The notes under the pieces are model-generated. The model saw only the letters and a program-made list of their open reading frames with translations. It did no database searches and was not told where the DNA came from. DNA of 64,000 bases from Burkholderia sp. Bp9142. Lineage in GTDB: Bacteria; Pseudomonadota; Gammaproteobacteria; Burkholderiales; Burkholderiaceae. The DNA is taken from positions 1 to 64,000 of the forward strand of contig NZ_QTPP01000036.1 in NCBI RefSeq assembly GCF_003853415.1, read 5' to 3'. Positions 1-8,428 of the stretch are shown one piece after another. The position numbers were made by a program, and so were the translations under genes. The first letter of the stretch is position 1. Every line of letters starts with the position of its first letter.

Positions 1-149
1 TGCCGTTGGCCCGCGAGGATCCACCTCCTGCTTCTGCTCTCACGTTCACGGGTGGGACGCGTTCATTTCAATTCTCCCAAATGCTCGAATACAACATTGC
101 TACAACTTGTTCGTCACGCGCCTGTCAGCATCTGACGACGCGCTGCAAC

Positions 150-806
150 TCAGGCAGCCGCGAGCGCGCGCTTCACGGCCTCGACGCCGCTGCGCGGGCT
201 CGAAAGCACCGGCACCGGCAGCGTCCCGAGCTGCGGGATCAGACGTGCCATCGACACTTGCGCAAGAACCACCACGTCGACCTGCTCCGCGAGCGTCGAA
301 ATTGCCTGCTTGACGATTTCGTCGTGTTGCGCAGCATCGCCGCGAAGCAACGCATCGAATGCGCCTTCCGCGATGCGCTCCGTGACTTCGATCGTGCGAC
401 CGTGCTCCGCGGCCTTTTTCCGGATCAGTCGCACTGTCGGATCGAGTGTGGTCGGCACCGTTGCCACGACGCCGACGCGCGGCCCCGTCGCACTCGCTTG
501 TTCGGCCATCGCCTCGTCGATCTTCACGATCGGGGTTCGAACCAGGTTCTGCACCGAATCGACCGCTTCGCCAACCGACGAACATGCATTCAGGATGATG
601 TCCACCCCCATCGCTTGCGCATTCGACATGTACGTATAGATCCGGCTCGTAACATCGGAGGTCAGGTGCCCGGCCGCGCGAACGTCGTTCAGCAGGCTGT
701 CGTCCATGATGTTGATGACGCGGGCGTTGGGAATAAGATCACCGATCTGCTCCTTGATCGGCTGGACCGTAACCGGCCCGGTGTGAATCACTGCAATCGT
801 GGTCAT
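150..806 (-). CDS. Asp/Glu racemase superfamily protein
   Basis: A 218-residue cytoplasmic protein of the aspartate/glutamate racemase superfamily (also hydantoin racemases and arylmalonate decarboxylases). The N-terminal strand (TIAVIHTGPVT) and the first active-site cysteine in NACSSVG (Cys75) are clear. The second site, where two-base racemases carry a cysteine after a VVLG/A stretch, reads VVLAQVSM here, so that cysteine is absent. It may therefore be a decarboxylase, isomerase or one-base enzyme rather than a racemase. It is transcribed leftward; the toxin-antitoxin genes lie upstream across a 277-bp gap. The ATG at 806 has no strong Shine-Dalgarno sequence. The fold assignment is firm; the substrate is unknown. 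Confidence 0.75.
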   Translation of the reverse strand: MTTIAVIHTGPVTVQPIKEQIGDLIPNARVINIMDDSLLNDVRAAGHLTSDVTSRIYTYMSNAQAMGVDIILNACSSVGEAVDSVQNLVRTPIVKIDEAMAEQASATGPRVGVVATVPTTLDPTVRLIRKKAAEHGRTIEVTERIAEGAFDALLRGDAAQHDEIVKQAISTLAEQVDVVVLAQVSMARLIPQLGTLPVPVLSSPRSGVEAVKRALAAA

Positions 807-1083
807 GATGTTGGCTGACAGAAGTACTGATATTCGAATAGGCTCATCGAGCCCCTTTTCACCGCGATATCGCTCGAGTTCCGTGGTCGGGATCGCACGT
901 GAGTCTCAGCGGTGTCGCTGTGGTCTCGGTTGATATAAATTATCCCGAGCTTGTTGCTGCGTCCATTTGGATTTTCTGGCCGCTGACGCAAGGAAAACTA
1001 ACCTCACAGCCTCGGTCGTTAAGTTCTCGCCTGCGTCGCAAACCGATAGGGGTAAGCTCGCGTCGCCGCACCTCCGACCGACA

Positions 1084-1473
1084 TCACCATATCGTTTCGA
1101 CATATGCGAGTTCCCGCATTCGTGTATCGGGCGTCACTAGCACGCCAGCGAGCGTTGTCGCCGTCGCAGCGATCAGTCGCTGGTGCGACGAGAGCATTGT
1201 CGACAGTGCGGCGGCGCGTACTGCAATGATCGTATCCACAGCCACGAGACGTACTCCGTCGATCGACGCCAGTTCGGACAACCAGCTTCGCGTGCTTACC
1301 GACAGCTCCAGTCGACCGTCGTGAACGTATTGCCCGATATCCAGCACGCTGATCACTGAAACCGCAATTTCCCGCGCCCGAAGCGACCGATCGATAACTT
1401 CTCGGGTTCCCGCACACAAGTCGCCTCGACCGCTCAACCACGAAATGAGGGCCGGCGTATCGAGTACGATCAT
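1084..1473 (-). CDS. PIN-domain toxin, VapC type
   Basis: A 129-residue PIN-domain protein, expected to be an RNase toxin neutralised by the upstream Phd-type protein. Asp5 in VLDTPALI is the first catalytic acid. The usual glutamate is an aspartate (VLDIG, Asp45), and the C-terminal acid is present in TPDTRM. At the position where the family has Asp-Arg before LIxATA, this protein has SSHQRLIAATA, so one of the four metal-binding acids seems replaced by His. The start ATG overlaps the antitoxin stop codon (ATGA), showing translational coupling. It may be a weakened toxin. Confidence 0.82.
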   Translation of the reverse strand: MIVLDTPALISWLSGRGDLCAGTREVIDRSLRAREIAVSVISVLDIGQYVHDGRLELSVSTRSWLSELASIDGVRLVAVDTIIAVRAAALSTMLSSHQRLIAATATTLAGVLVTPDTRMRELAYVETIW

Positions 1474-1703
1474 CGCAATCTCGCTGGCGGCGCGACGGGA
1501 ATTGCCATCGTTTCGGGCTCGAACTTCACAATGGCTGCCGACAGCATCGCGAGCGGATCGCTCTGCGCTTTCGTGTAGCGACGGATCTCAATCGTCGGCT
1601 TTCCATGATCCGTGACGATCACACTCTCACCGAGGTTTTCCACCTGGCGAAAGAGCTCGCACGCCTTGGCCTTGAACGTTGCCTTCGATACTTTTCGCAC
1701 CAC
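1470..1703 (-). CDS. Phd/YefM-type antitoxin
   Basis: A 77-residue antitoxin partner of the PIN-domain toxin. The segment VSKATFKAKACELFRQVENL followed by GESVIVTDHGKPTIEI is the classic Phd/YefM fold, which binds DNA with its N-terminal part and the toxin with its C-terminal part. I chose the GTG at 1703 because GGAG lies six bases upstream and the family is about 80 residues long. The reading frame stays open upstream to 1832, but that extension looks unlike any antitoxin. Such operons are normally repressed by their own antitoxin-toxin complex; no operator was resolved. Confidence 0.82.
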   Translation of the reverse strand: MVRKVSKATFKAKACELFRQVENLGESVIVTDHGKPTIEIRRYTKAQSDPLAMLSAAIVKFEPETMAIPVAPPARLR

Positions 1704-1881
1704 GTTTCGCTCCGGTTCGGTTGATCGAACGTCGATCGATGGCCCCTGCCATCTCTCGACGGCCGAAGCCGGCACGTCACGGGGAATGCGTGCCGCTCCA
1801 TAGTTTCTTGATTTCGGCCACCCGCTTACCAAGTGCCATTTACTCGCCCTGCCACGTCAGGCGGCCTCACCCTCTCGCCGA

Positions 1882-2850
1882 TTACCACTGCGGCGGGCAA
1901 CTGGCGAGATTCGCCTTCGTGATCGGCGGGGTCGCGACCTCGACGAATCGAGCCTTGGCGGTATTCGTCTTGGTGACCGCTGCATACAGCGCATCGAAGC
2001 CCGCGCTCCCGATGTTTCCTGGTGACGCACATACCGTCCCGTCGACCGCTCCCGATTTGATCGCATCGAGGCCGAGATGCGACCCGCCCCAACCAAGCAG
2101 CTTGGCTGACGATCCGGCCGCGCGCACCGCCTTCGCGCAACCGATAACCATGTCGTCGGCTTCGTTGTAGAAAAGATCAATGTCCGGGTGCGCCGTCAGG
2201 ATGTTCTGGCACACTGCCTGACCGCGCTCAGGCGTCCAGTCAGTCGGTTGGGATGCAACGATCTGATATCGCGCACCAGACTTGTCCAAGCCGGCCTTGA
2301 AACCCTTGCTGAGCTGCCAGACTTGAGGCGCGCCAGGCATGCCTTCGACGATCGCGATTTTCGCAACTCGATTCTTCGGGAGCATCGCGGCCGCCATCTG
2401 CCCGCCGATCTCGCCGGCGTGCACCTGATCATTCGCTACGAGCGCCGCCAGTTTCGGGTAGACGTCCTTGGTCGCTCGTTTATGCGGATCGCCGATATCC
2501 ACGGCTACGGCGACGATCGGGATATGGTTTTCACTGACGCGATCCACCCATCCCTGCGCCACGACGCTATCGAGCGGCAACAGCGCAATTCCATCGACGC
2601 CCTGTGCGATCAGATCGTCAATATTGTTGGCCTGCCTCGCTACGTCCGTTTTCGAGTCCAGCACGATGGTATTCACGCCAGCCTTCTTGCCAGCCTCCTG
2701 AAATGCCTTCGCGACCGATACCTCGAACGGATGATTCAACCCGGCGGCAACAAGCGCCAATGTGACTGTTTTCGCCGCGACCGCGGCAGAAGCACAAGCC
2801 AACGTGCCGGCCAATCCAGCCACGCCGAGAAGTTTCGACAATGCTCGCAC
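1882..2850 (-). CDS. Sugar ABC transporter substrate-binding protein (paralog 2)
   Basis: Periplasmic binding protein of the RbsB-like class (Peripla_BP_4), 322 residues, with a signal peptide ending near AAVAA-KT (about residue 26). It shares long runs with the protein at 7375-8343, for example YQIVASQPTDWTPE and the stretch NILTAHPD...LFYN...ADDMVIGCA, so the two are recent paralogs. The start is a GTG with GGAG six bases upstream. It is the distal member of the leftward cluster, after the MFS carrier and the ABC permease/ATPase, from which it is separated by about 290 bp. Two binding proteins for one membrane complex suggest two related ligands. The ligand is not predictable from sequence. 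Confidence 0.88.
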   Translation of the reverse strand: MRALSKLLGVAGLAGTLACASAAVAAKTVTLALVAAGLNHPFEVSVAKAFQEAGKKAGVNTIVLDSKTDVARQANNIDDLIAQGVDGIALLPLDSVVAQGWVDRVSENHIPIVAVAVDIGDPHKRATKDVYPKLAALVANDQVHAGEIGGQMAAAMLPKNRVAKIAIVEGMPGAPQVWQLSKGFKAGLDKSGARYQIVASQPTDWTPERGQAVCQNILTAHPDIDLFYNEADDMVIGCAKAVRAAGSSAKLLGWGGSHLGLDAIKSGAVDGTVCASPGNIGSAGFDALYAAVTKTNTAKARFVEVATPPITKANLASCPPQW

Positions 2851-3139
2851 GAGCGTCTCCTATTTAGTTGATTTCTGTGATGCGTCCAACGGGGCGGCTC
2901 CGGCACCCCGGGATGACCAATTGCCATCTTGAACGAGCGGCGAAGTGTGGTTCTTTCGTATCGGGTCGCCGCTGTCCTTGTTTTCGCTCCAAGAACGTCC
3001 CAATTCGGACAGTTCAGCCGCTAGATTATGTTCAGTTATCCATATCGTCGAGTCGCGTTTACTGTGCTTGACGGTAAGTTTTATCGACCGTTGATGGGAT
3101 TCGTTTCGCGGCTTGCAGCGATGCGGAACGGACCCGCGA

Positions 3140-4465
3140 TCACCGAGATTCCCGCACCGCCTGGTCACCCGTGATATCGGAAGATTGCGCCACCGACGTC
3201 CTCAGACGAACACCTCTCGTCTCAGGAACGAACTGCACGGTGACCAGACACACTACCGCAACGATCGCCACATAGATTGCCGGCGCGAGTGGTGAACTGA
3301 AGGTCTGGACAAGCAAGGCGCTGACGAACGGCGTCGTACCGCCGAATATCGCAACACTCAACTGATACGAAATGGCATGCCCAGTCGCCCGGAACGACGT
3401 CGGGAAAAACTCCGGTGCTGCTACGAAACATGCACCACCATACAAGCCGACACCGATAACGAGGAGGAGTTGCCCACTCAGAGCAGTCAGGAACGTGCCC
3501 GACGCTGCCAGCTGGACCGCAGGATACGCAAACAGCGCAATCCACGCCGCTCCGATCGTGAGAACACGCTTGCGCCCGTATCGGTCACTGAGTATGCCGC
3601 CGACGGGAATGACGAGTGAGAGGACGATGATTGCCATCCCGTTCGTGAGTAGCGCTGCCATCGAATCAAGCTTTGCGACGCGAACGAGAAAGGTGTACAT
3701 GAACCCGAGCAGCAGGTACGACCCCACCGTCTGGATCGGTTGAATCAGCGCAACATTCAACATGCCGCGCAGCCCGCCCGACCGCAGCGCCGATGCAAGC
3801 GGATTCCGGCCGCCGCCGCGATGCGTGGCCTGCTTGAATTCCTCAGGTTCATCGAGGTTTCGGCGCAACCAGAAGCCGACGATACCAATCAATCCACCCG
3901 CCAGGAACGGCACTCGCCATACCCAACTCGTATACGCGTCGGAGCCTGCGGCAAACTGCAGCCCGATCATCAGTCCGGCGACCACCGCGTTCGGCAGATG
4001 CGAAAAAATCAGCGTAATACCGACCCATCTGCCGCGGCTGTCGTCCGGCGCCGACTCGAGGATGAAACTCGTGCTGCCCGTGGTTTCGCCGCCTAACGCC
4101 AGGCCTTGGGCAATCCGGCATACGACCAGCAAAATCGGCGCGGCGAGCCCGATTTCCGCATAGGTCGGCAGCAATCCGATGACCGCCGTGCCGAGCGCCA
4201 TCAACCAGACCGTCGTGGCCATGACTCGGACTCGGCCCAGACGGTCGGCCATGAAGCCGAACAGCAGCCCCCCGAGCGGTCGCGCGAAAAATGCGACCGC
4301 ATAGACGGCGAACGTGCTCAGCAGCGCGGCCGTCCGATCGCTTCCGGGAAAGAAATGCGTCGAAAGAATCGGTACCGAGAACCCGAAAACGGCAAAATCA
4401 TAAATCTCGCCGAAGTTTCCGATGGAGCCAGCAGCAAGCGTACGGGCCTTGTTTGTTTTGGCCAT
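3140..4465 (-). CDS. MFS transporter, metabolite:H+ symporter family
   Basis: A 441-residue, 12-helix major facilitator of the metabolite:H+ symporter (MHS) group, which imports organic acids such as shikimate, citrate or alpha-ketoglutarate. The family signature after helix 2 is seen as ARPLGGLLFGFMADRLGR, and GLALGGETTGSTSF matches the conserved helix 4-5 region. The ATG at 4465 is preceded by a purine-rich GAGGGGGG Shine-Dalgarno. It lies 62 bp downstream of the ABC permease gene and is probably co-transcribed, so a sugar ABC importer and an ion-coupled acid importer are combined in one operon. The substrate is unknown. Confidence 0.85.
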   Translation of the reverse strand: MAKTNKARTLAAGSIGNFGEIYDFAVFGFSVPILSTHFFPGSDRTAALLSTFAVYAVAFFARPLGGLLFGFMADRLGRVRVMATTVWLMALGTAVIGLLPTYAEIGLAAPILLVVCRIAQGLALGGETTGSTSFILESAPDDSRGRWVGITLIFSHLPNAVVAGLMIGLQFAAGSDAYTSWVWRVPFLAGGLIGIVGFWLRRNLDEPEEFKQATHRGGGRNPLASALRSGGLRGMLNVALIQPIQTVGSYLLLGFMYTFLVRVAKLDSMAALLTNGMAIIVLSLVIPVGGILSDRYGRKRVLTIGAAWIALFAYPAVQLAASGTFLTALSGQLLLVIGVGLYGGACFVAAPEFFPTSFRATGHAISYQLSVAIFGGTTPFVSALLVQTFSSPLAPAIYVAIVAVVCLVTVQFVPETRGVRLRTSVAQSSDITGDQAVRESR

Positions 4466-4527
4466 TTGTCCCCCCTCTTTGCGTCATGCTTCGGAGAGCC
4501 GCCGCGAGCAGCGGCTCTCGTCGTGTT

Positions 4528-5784
4528 TCAGCGGCCCTTTCCGCGGCGGCGAGTCCCGCCGACCGTGTAGATCGCGGCAGCCGTCACCACGACGGTTCCC
4601 TCGATCACTCCCTGGTAGTTCGCGCCGAGATTCAGGATGTTGAAACCGTTGGTAAGCGTGAAGAGGAGCAATGCACCCGCCAGCGTCTTGACCACCGAAC
4701 CCGCCCCGCCGAAAAGCGACGTCCCGCCAAGGATCGCGGAAGCAATGACGGTCAACTCGGCACCCTGCATCGCCGTCGGGTTGACCGCACCGAGCCGGCT
4801 GCCGAACAGTACGCCGCCGAAACCCGCAGCGGCGCTGCAGAGCACGAAACCGGCCATCTTGTAGCGTCGGACGTTGATCCCGGACAGCCGTGCCGCTTCG
4901 GGATTACCACCCACCGCGTAGACACGTCGGCCGACATTCGTCATCGTCAGCACGAACCAGACTACCGCGGTAAAGCACGCCATATAGATCACGGGCTTGG
5001 GCATCGCGAACGACACGCCGCCAGCCCATACGAGAGCCAACGCACATACACCGCCAACGATCATGCCGACAGACGCGACGGGCAGGCTGCGCGTTTCGCG
5101 CCGCGCGCGCAGCGCGGACCAGACGCCACCGGCGATGAGCAAAGCACCGATGATCGCGAGCGGAATCGCGATCGCGATGCGCCCCGATTCAAACGCACGC
5201 ATCGATTGCAGCACGTCTGGAGATTCGACGGACAGCGATCGGCCATCGGTGTAAATCTGCACGACGCCGCGGATCGCCGTGAGCGTTCCCAGCGTCACGA
5301 TGAACGCGTTGATGCCCAGATACTGCACGATTGCGCCGTTCAGGAGACCGGCCACGATCGATACGATCATTGCGACGCCAGCTGCCGGCCAGAAGCCGAT
5401 CATGTCGGCAAGGCCGACAAGGACGGCAGCAGATAACGCGGCGACCGATGCGACGGACAGATCGAAATTCCCGGTAATCAGGATCACGGTCATCGCGACG
5501 GCCATGATGCCGACCAGCGAAGACTGGTACAGCACGTTCGACACGTTGGCGATACTCAGATAGTTCGGCCGGCCCGTATACACAGTCACAGCCGAAATGA
5601 CGAGCACCAGCAGGATCAGCGCGTAATAGACGCCCATCTCCCGCAGACTGAGCAATCTGCGCCAATCGGTTCCGGTCTGTTCCGTGCTTGCGGAGACACC
5701 CGCCGGGGGGCCGCCGGCGGGACCGTTGCCGGCACCACCGCTCGTCGAAGCAGAATGGTGTGTGGAAGTGATCATGTTCATCAT
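4528..5784 (-). CDS. Sugar ABC transporter permease, RbsC family
   Basis: Inner-membrane permease of 418 residues with about ten hydrophobic segments (BPD_transp_2 / RbsC family). Conserved stretches include MAVAMTVILITGNFDLSV near residue 95 and the coupling region GGNPEAARLSGINVRRYK that contacts the ATPase. An N-terminal cytoplasmic Gly/Pro-rich tail of about 40 residues is longer than in RbsC. The start overlaps the ATPase stop by one base (TAATG), so the two are translationally coupled. It forms the channel for the complex with the ATPase at 5784-7334 and the two binding proteins. Confidence 0.9.
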   Translation of the reverse strand: MMNMITSTHHSASTSGGAGNGPAGGPPAGVSASTEQTGTDWRRLLSLREMGVYYALILLVLVISAVTVYTGRPNYLSIANVSNVLYQSSLVGIMAVAMTVILITGNFDLSVASVAALSAAVLVGLADMIGFWPAAGVAMIVSIVAGLLNGAIVQYLGINAFIVTLGTLTAIRGVVQIYTDGRSLSVESPDVLQSMRAFESGRIAIAIPLAIIGALLIAGGVWSALRARRETRSLPVASVGMIVGGVCALALVWAGGVSFAMPKPVIYMACFTAVVWFVLTMTNVGRRVYAVGGNPEAARLSGINVRRYKMAGFVLCSAAAGFGGVLFGSRLGAVNPTAMQGAELTVIASAILGGTSLFGGAGSVVKTLAGALLLFTLTNGFNILNLGANYQGVIEGTVVVTAAAIYTVGGTRRRGKGR

Positions 5785-7334
5785 TACTCGCTCTGTGAAG
5801 AATGGGCGCTGCTTTGCTGCAAACCACCGGAAGCGGCGCTCTGCCCGCCGGCCAGCAGGATCAATTCATGTTCGGAGGTCTCTTGCCCACGCCGCTCGGC
5901 AACGACTCGACCGTCGCGCATGACCAGAATGCGTCCGCTGACTGCGAGGATTTCCTCGAATTCGGACGAAACGATGATGACGGCCTTGCCGGCGGCCGCC
6001 AGCTCACGCACCAGCAACAGAATGTCGGTCTTCGCACCGATATCGATGCCGGCTGTCGGTTCATCGAGCAGAAACACCTTGACGTCGCTGAACAGCCACT
6101 TGCCGATCGTCACCTTCTGCGCATTGCCACCACTCAGCTCGGTCACGAGGATGTCCGGCGAATCCGCCTTGATCTGCAACCGCCGAATGGCGTCTGCACC
6201 GCGCTTGCGCTCGCGCTCGCGCTGGGGCAGCCATCGGAGCCATGACACACCATCGAGTGCCGGCAGCGTCGTATTGCGCCAGATCTCGAAGCCGGGAACC
6301 AGGCCCTGATCCATCCGATCCTCGGGAACGAGACCGAGACCCGCCTTGACCGCCGCGATCGGCGAGCGCCGCATTACGCGCCCTTCCACCTTGACGACAC
6401 CCGTTGCATCCGGATCGGCGCCGAAGATTGCATGCAACAGCTCGCTTCGCCCGGACCCGAGCAGGCCGGCAATGCCTATCACCTCGCCCGCGCGAAGTTG
6501 CAGCGAAATCGGTTCGAGCTTGCCCGGAGAAGCGAGGTTCTGTACGTCGAGAAGCACCGGCGCGTCTGGACGGATCGGTTGCGGTGCAGCATGCTCGAGC
6601 GCGGCGATTTGACGCCCAACGATCGCCTCCGCAATACGCGATTCGTCGAGGTCGCTCGTCTGCGCATGCACGACCGCCTGCCCATCCCGCAGTATCGTGA
6701 CGCAATCGGTCAGCGCCACGACTTCGTCGAGAAAGTGCGACACGAAGAGGATCGCCTTGTTCTCGACGCGCGACAGATGACGAACGATCCGATACACGAC
6801 TTCCCGCTCGCTGGTCGCAAGCGACGCCGTCGGCTCGTCCATCACGATGAGCTCTGCGCCCGTACCAAGCGCCTGCAATATCGCCACCATCTGGCGCTGG
6901 CCGATTGACAGATCGCTGACCAATCGGTCCGGAGCGAGCCAGTACCCGATTCGCTGACACAGCTCCATGAAGCGCTTGCGGTACGCCGGATCCCGCCGCC
7001 AGGGTCCGTCCACGCCGAGAAACACGTTCTCGAGCACCGACAGCGTCGAAACGAGGGGAATGTGCTGATGAATCGTCGCAATTCCGAGGTTGCTCGCCTC
7101 CTTCGGGCTGTTGTACTCGACGTTTCCGCCCCTCCAGATGATCCGCCCGCCTGACGCCGAGAATGAGCCGGACAGGATCTTGATCAACGTGGATTTTCCC
7201 GCACCGTTCGCGCCAAGAAGCCCGTGGACCTTTCCTCGTTCGATGTCCAGATTCACGCCGCGCAGCGCGACGAGACCATTTGGATACGTCTTCGTAATTC
7301 CCTGAAGACGCAGAAGCGGGACGCTATTCGTCAT
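5784..7334 (-). CDS. Sugar ABC transporter ATP-binding protein, RbsA family
   Basis: A 516-residue duplicated ATPase. The first half has a canonical Walker A (GANGAGKST), signature DLSIGQRQMV and Walker B VMDEPTA. The second half has a degenerate P-loop (GLLGSGRSELL), signature ELSGGNAQK and LLDEPTAGIDIG, as is normal for RbsA-type proteins. I chose the ATG at 7334 because AAGGAGAC lies just upstream; a start 12 codons earlier has no such site. It energises the permease encoded immediately downstream and follows the binding protein at 7375-8343 by 40 bp, giving the order binding protein, ATPase, permease. Confidence 0.92.
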   Translation of the reverse strand: MTNSVPLLRLQGITKTYPNGLVALRGVNLDIERGKVHGLLGANGAGKSTLIKILSGSFSASGGRIIWRGGNVEYNSPKEASNLGIATIHQHIPLVSTLSVLENVFLGVDGPWRRDPAYRKRFMELCQRIGYWLAPDRLVSDLSIGQRQMVAILQALGTGAELIVMDEPTASLATSEREVVYRIVRHLSRVENKAILFVSHFLDEVVALTDCVTILRDGQAVVHAQTSDLDESRIAEAIVGRQIAALEHAAPQPIRPDAPVLLDVQNLASPGKLEPISLQLRAGEVIGIAGLLGSGRSELLHAIFGADPDATGVVKVEGRVMRRSPIAAVKAGLGLVPEDRMDQGLVPGFEIWRNTTLPALDGVSWLRWLPQRERERKRGADAIRRLQIKADSPDILVTELSGGNAQKVTIGKWLFSDVKVFLLDEPTAGIDIGAKTDILLLVRELAAAGKAVIIVSSEFEEILAVSGRILVMRDGRVVAERRGQETSEHELILLAGGQSAASGGLQQSSAHSSQSE

Positions 7335-7374
7335 GTTGCTGTCTCCTTGCCATGTCGCCGGGTCGCTCACGTGC

Positions 7375-8343
7375 TCACCACTCCGGAACGCACGCCGACA
7401 ACGACGTCTTGGTCACCTGAGGCGTGTCGACATCGACGAACTTACCCTTCGGCGCGCCGGGGTTGGTGATCGCCGCGTACAGGGTCTTGAATGCAAGCCG
7501 GCCCATCTTGCCCGGCTGAATGCACACGGTACCGTCGACGTCACCAGTCTTGACCGCATTGATGCCGAGCTTGGAACCGCCACGGCTGACCAGCTTCGCG
7601 TGCGATCCGGCCGCTCGAACAGCACGGGCGCAACCAATCACCATATCGTCTGCCTGGTTATAGAAAAGATCGACATCGGGATGAGCCGTGAGAATGTTCT
7701 GGCAGACGGATTCGCCCTGCTCCGGCGTCCAGTCGGTCGGCTGAGACGCCACGATCTGATACTTGATGCCGGCTTTTTCGAGACCGTCCTTGAATCCCTT
7801 GGTTGCCTGCCACACGGTCGGATATCCCGGCGCGCCCTCCACGATGGCGATCTTCGCGACACGGTCCTTCGGTAGCAGACGAGCGGCGATCTGCGCTGCG
7901 TCAGCGCCGGCTCGAACTTCGTCGCTTGCGACGAGCCCGGCCAGTTTCGGATAGACGTCCTTGATCGAATGCTTCTGCGGATCGCCAATCTGAGTAGCAA
8001 CAGCCACGACCGGAATATTGCGCGCAGCCGCGCGGTCAACCCAGCTCTGCGCGACGACTGCGTCGATCGGCAGCACTGCAATACCGTCGACTTTTTGTGC
8101 GATGAGATCGTCGACCGCATTACCCTGCCGCTCGACGCTCGTCTTCGCGTCGAGAACGACCGTCTTGACGCCGGCCTCCTTTGCGGCGGCTTCGAAGCCT
8201 CTGGCAGCAGCGACATTGAATGGGTACTGCATCCCTGCGGCGACATAGCCGACGGTCAACTCCTTGGCACCGGCCAACTGCGCGGACAGTGCGAGCACAC
8301 CCGCCATCCCGGCCAGGCCGAGCTTCTTCCATTGCGATTTCAT
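7375..8343 (-). CDS. Sugar ABC transporter substrate-binding protein (paralog 1)
   Basis: Periplasmic sugar-binding protein of the RbsB class, 322 residues from the ATG at 8343, which has AGGAGAC upstream. The signal peptide runs to about residue 26 (ALSAQLAGA-KE). Core features are the N-terminal strand ELTVGYVAAGMQYPF and the hinge-region sequence PTDWTPEQGESVCQ. It is the first transporter gene downstream of the aldehyde dehydrogenase and shares most of its sequence with the distal paralog at 1882-2850. It is the obvious main receptor for the ABC complex. Residues lining the ligand cleft differ between the paralogs in several places, such as FYNQADD versus FYNEADD. Confidence 0.9.
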   Translation of the reverse strand: MKSQWKKLGLAGMAGVLALSAQLAGAKELTVGYVAAGMQYPFNVAAARGFEAAAKEAGVKTVVLDAKTSVERQGNAVDDLIAQKVDGIAVLPIDAVVAQSWVDRAAARNIPVVAVATQIGDPQKHSIKDVYPKLAGLVASDEVRAGADAAQIAARLLPKDRVAKIAIVEGAPGYPTVWQATKGFKDGLEKAGIKYQIVASQPTDWTPEQGESVCQNILTAHPDVDLFYNQADDMVIGCARAVRAAGSHAKLVSRGGSKLGINAVKTGDVDGTVCIQPGKMGRLAFKTLYAAITNPGAPKGKFVDVDTPQVTKTSLSACVPEW

Positions 8344-8428
8344 CGCTGTCTCCTGTTCCATCATTTTTATCGAACGTCGGCGCTCTTGTTATCGGCCCGG
8401 CAGCCGACATGCCGAACCGGGCTTGAAA

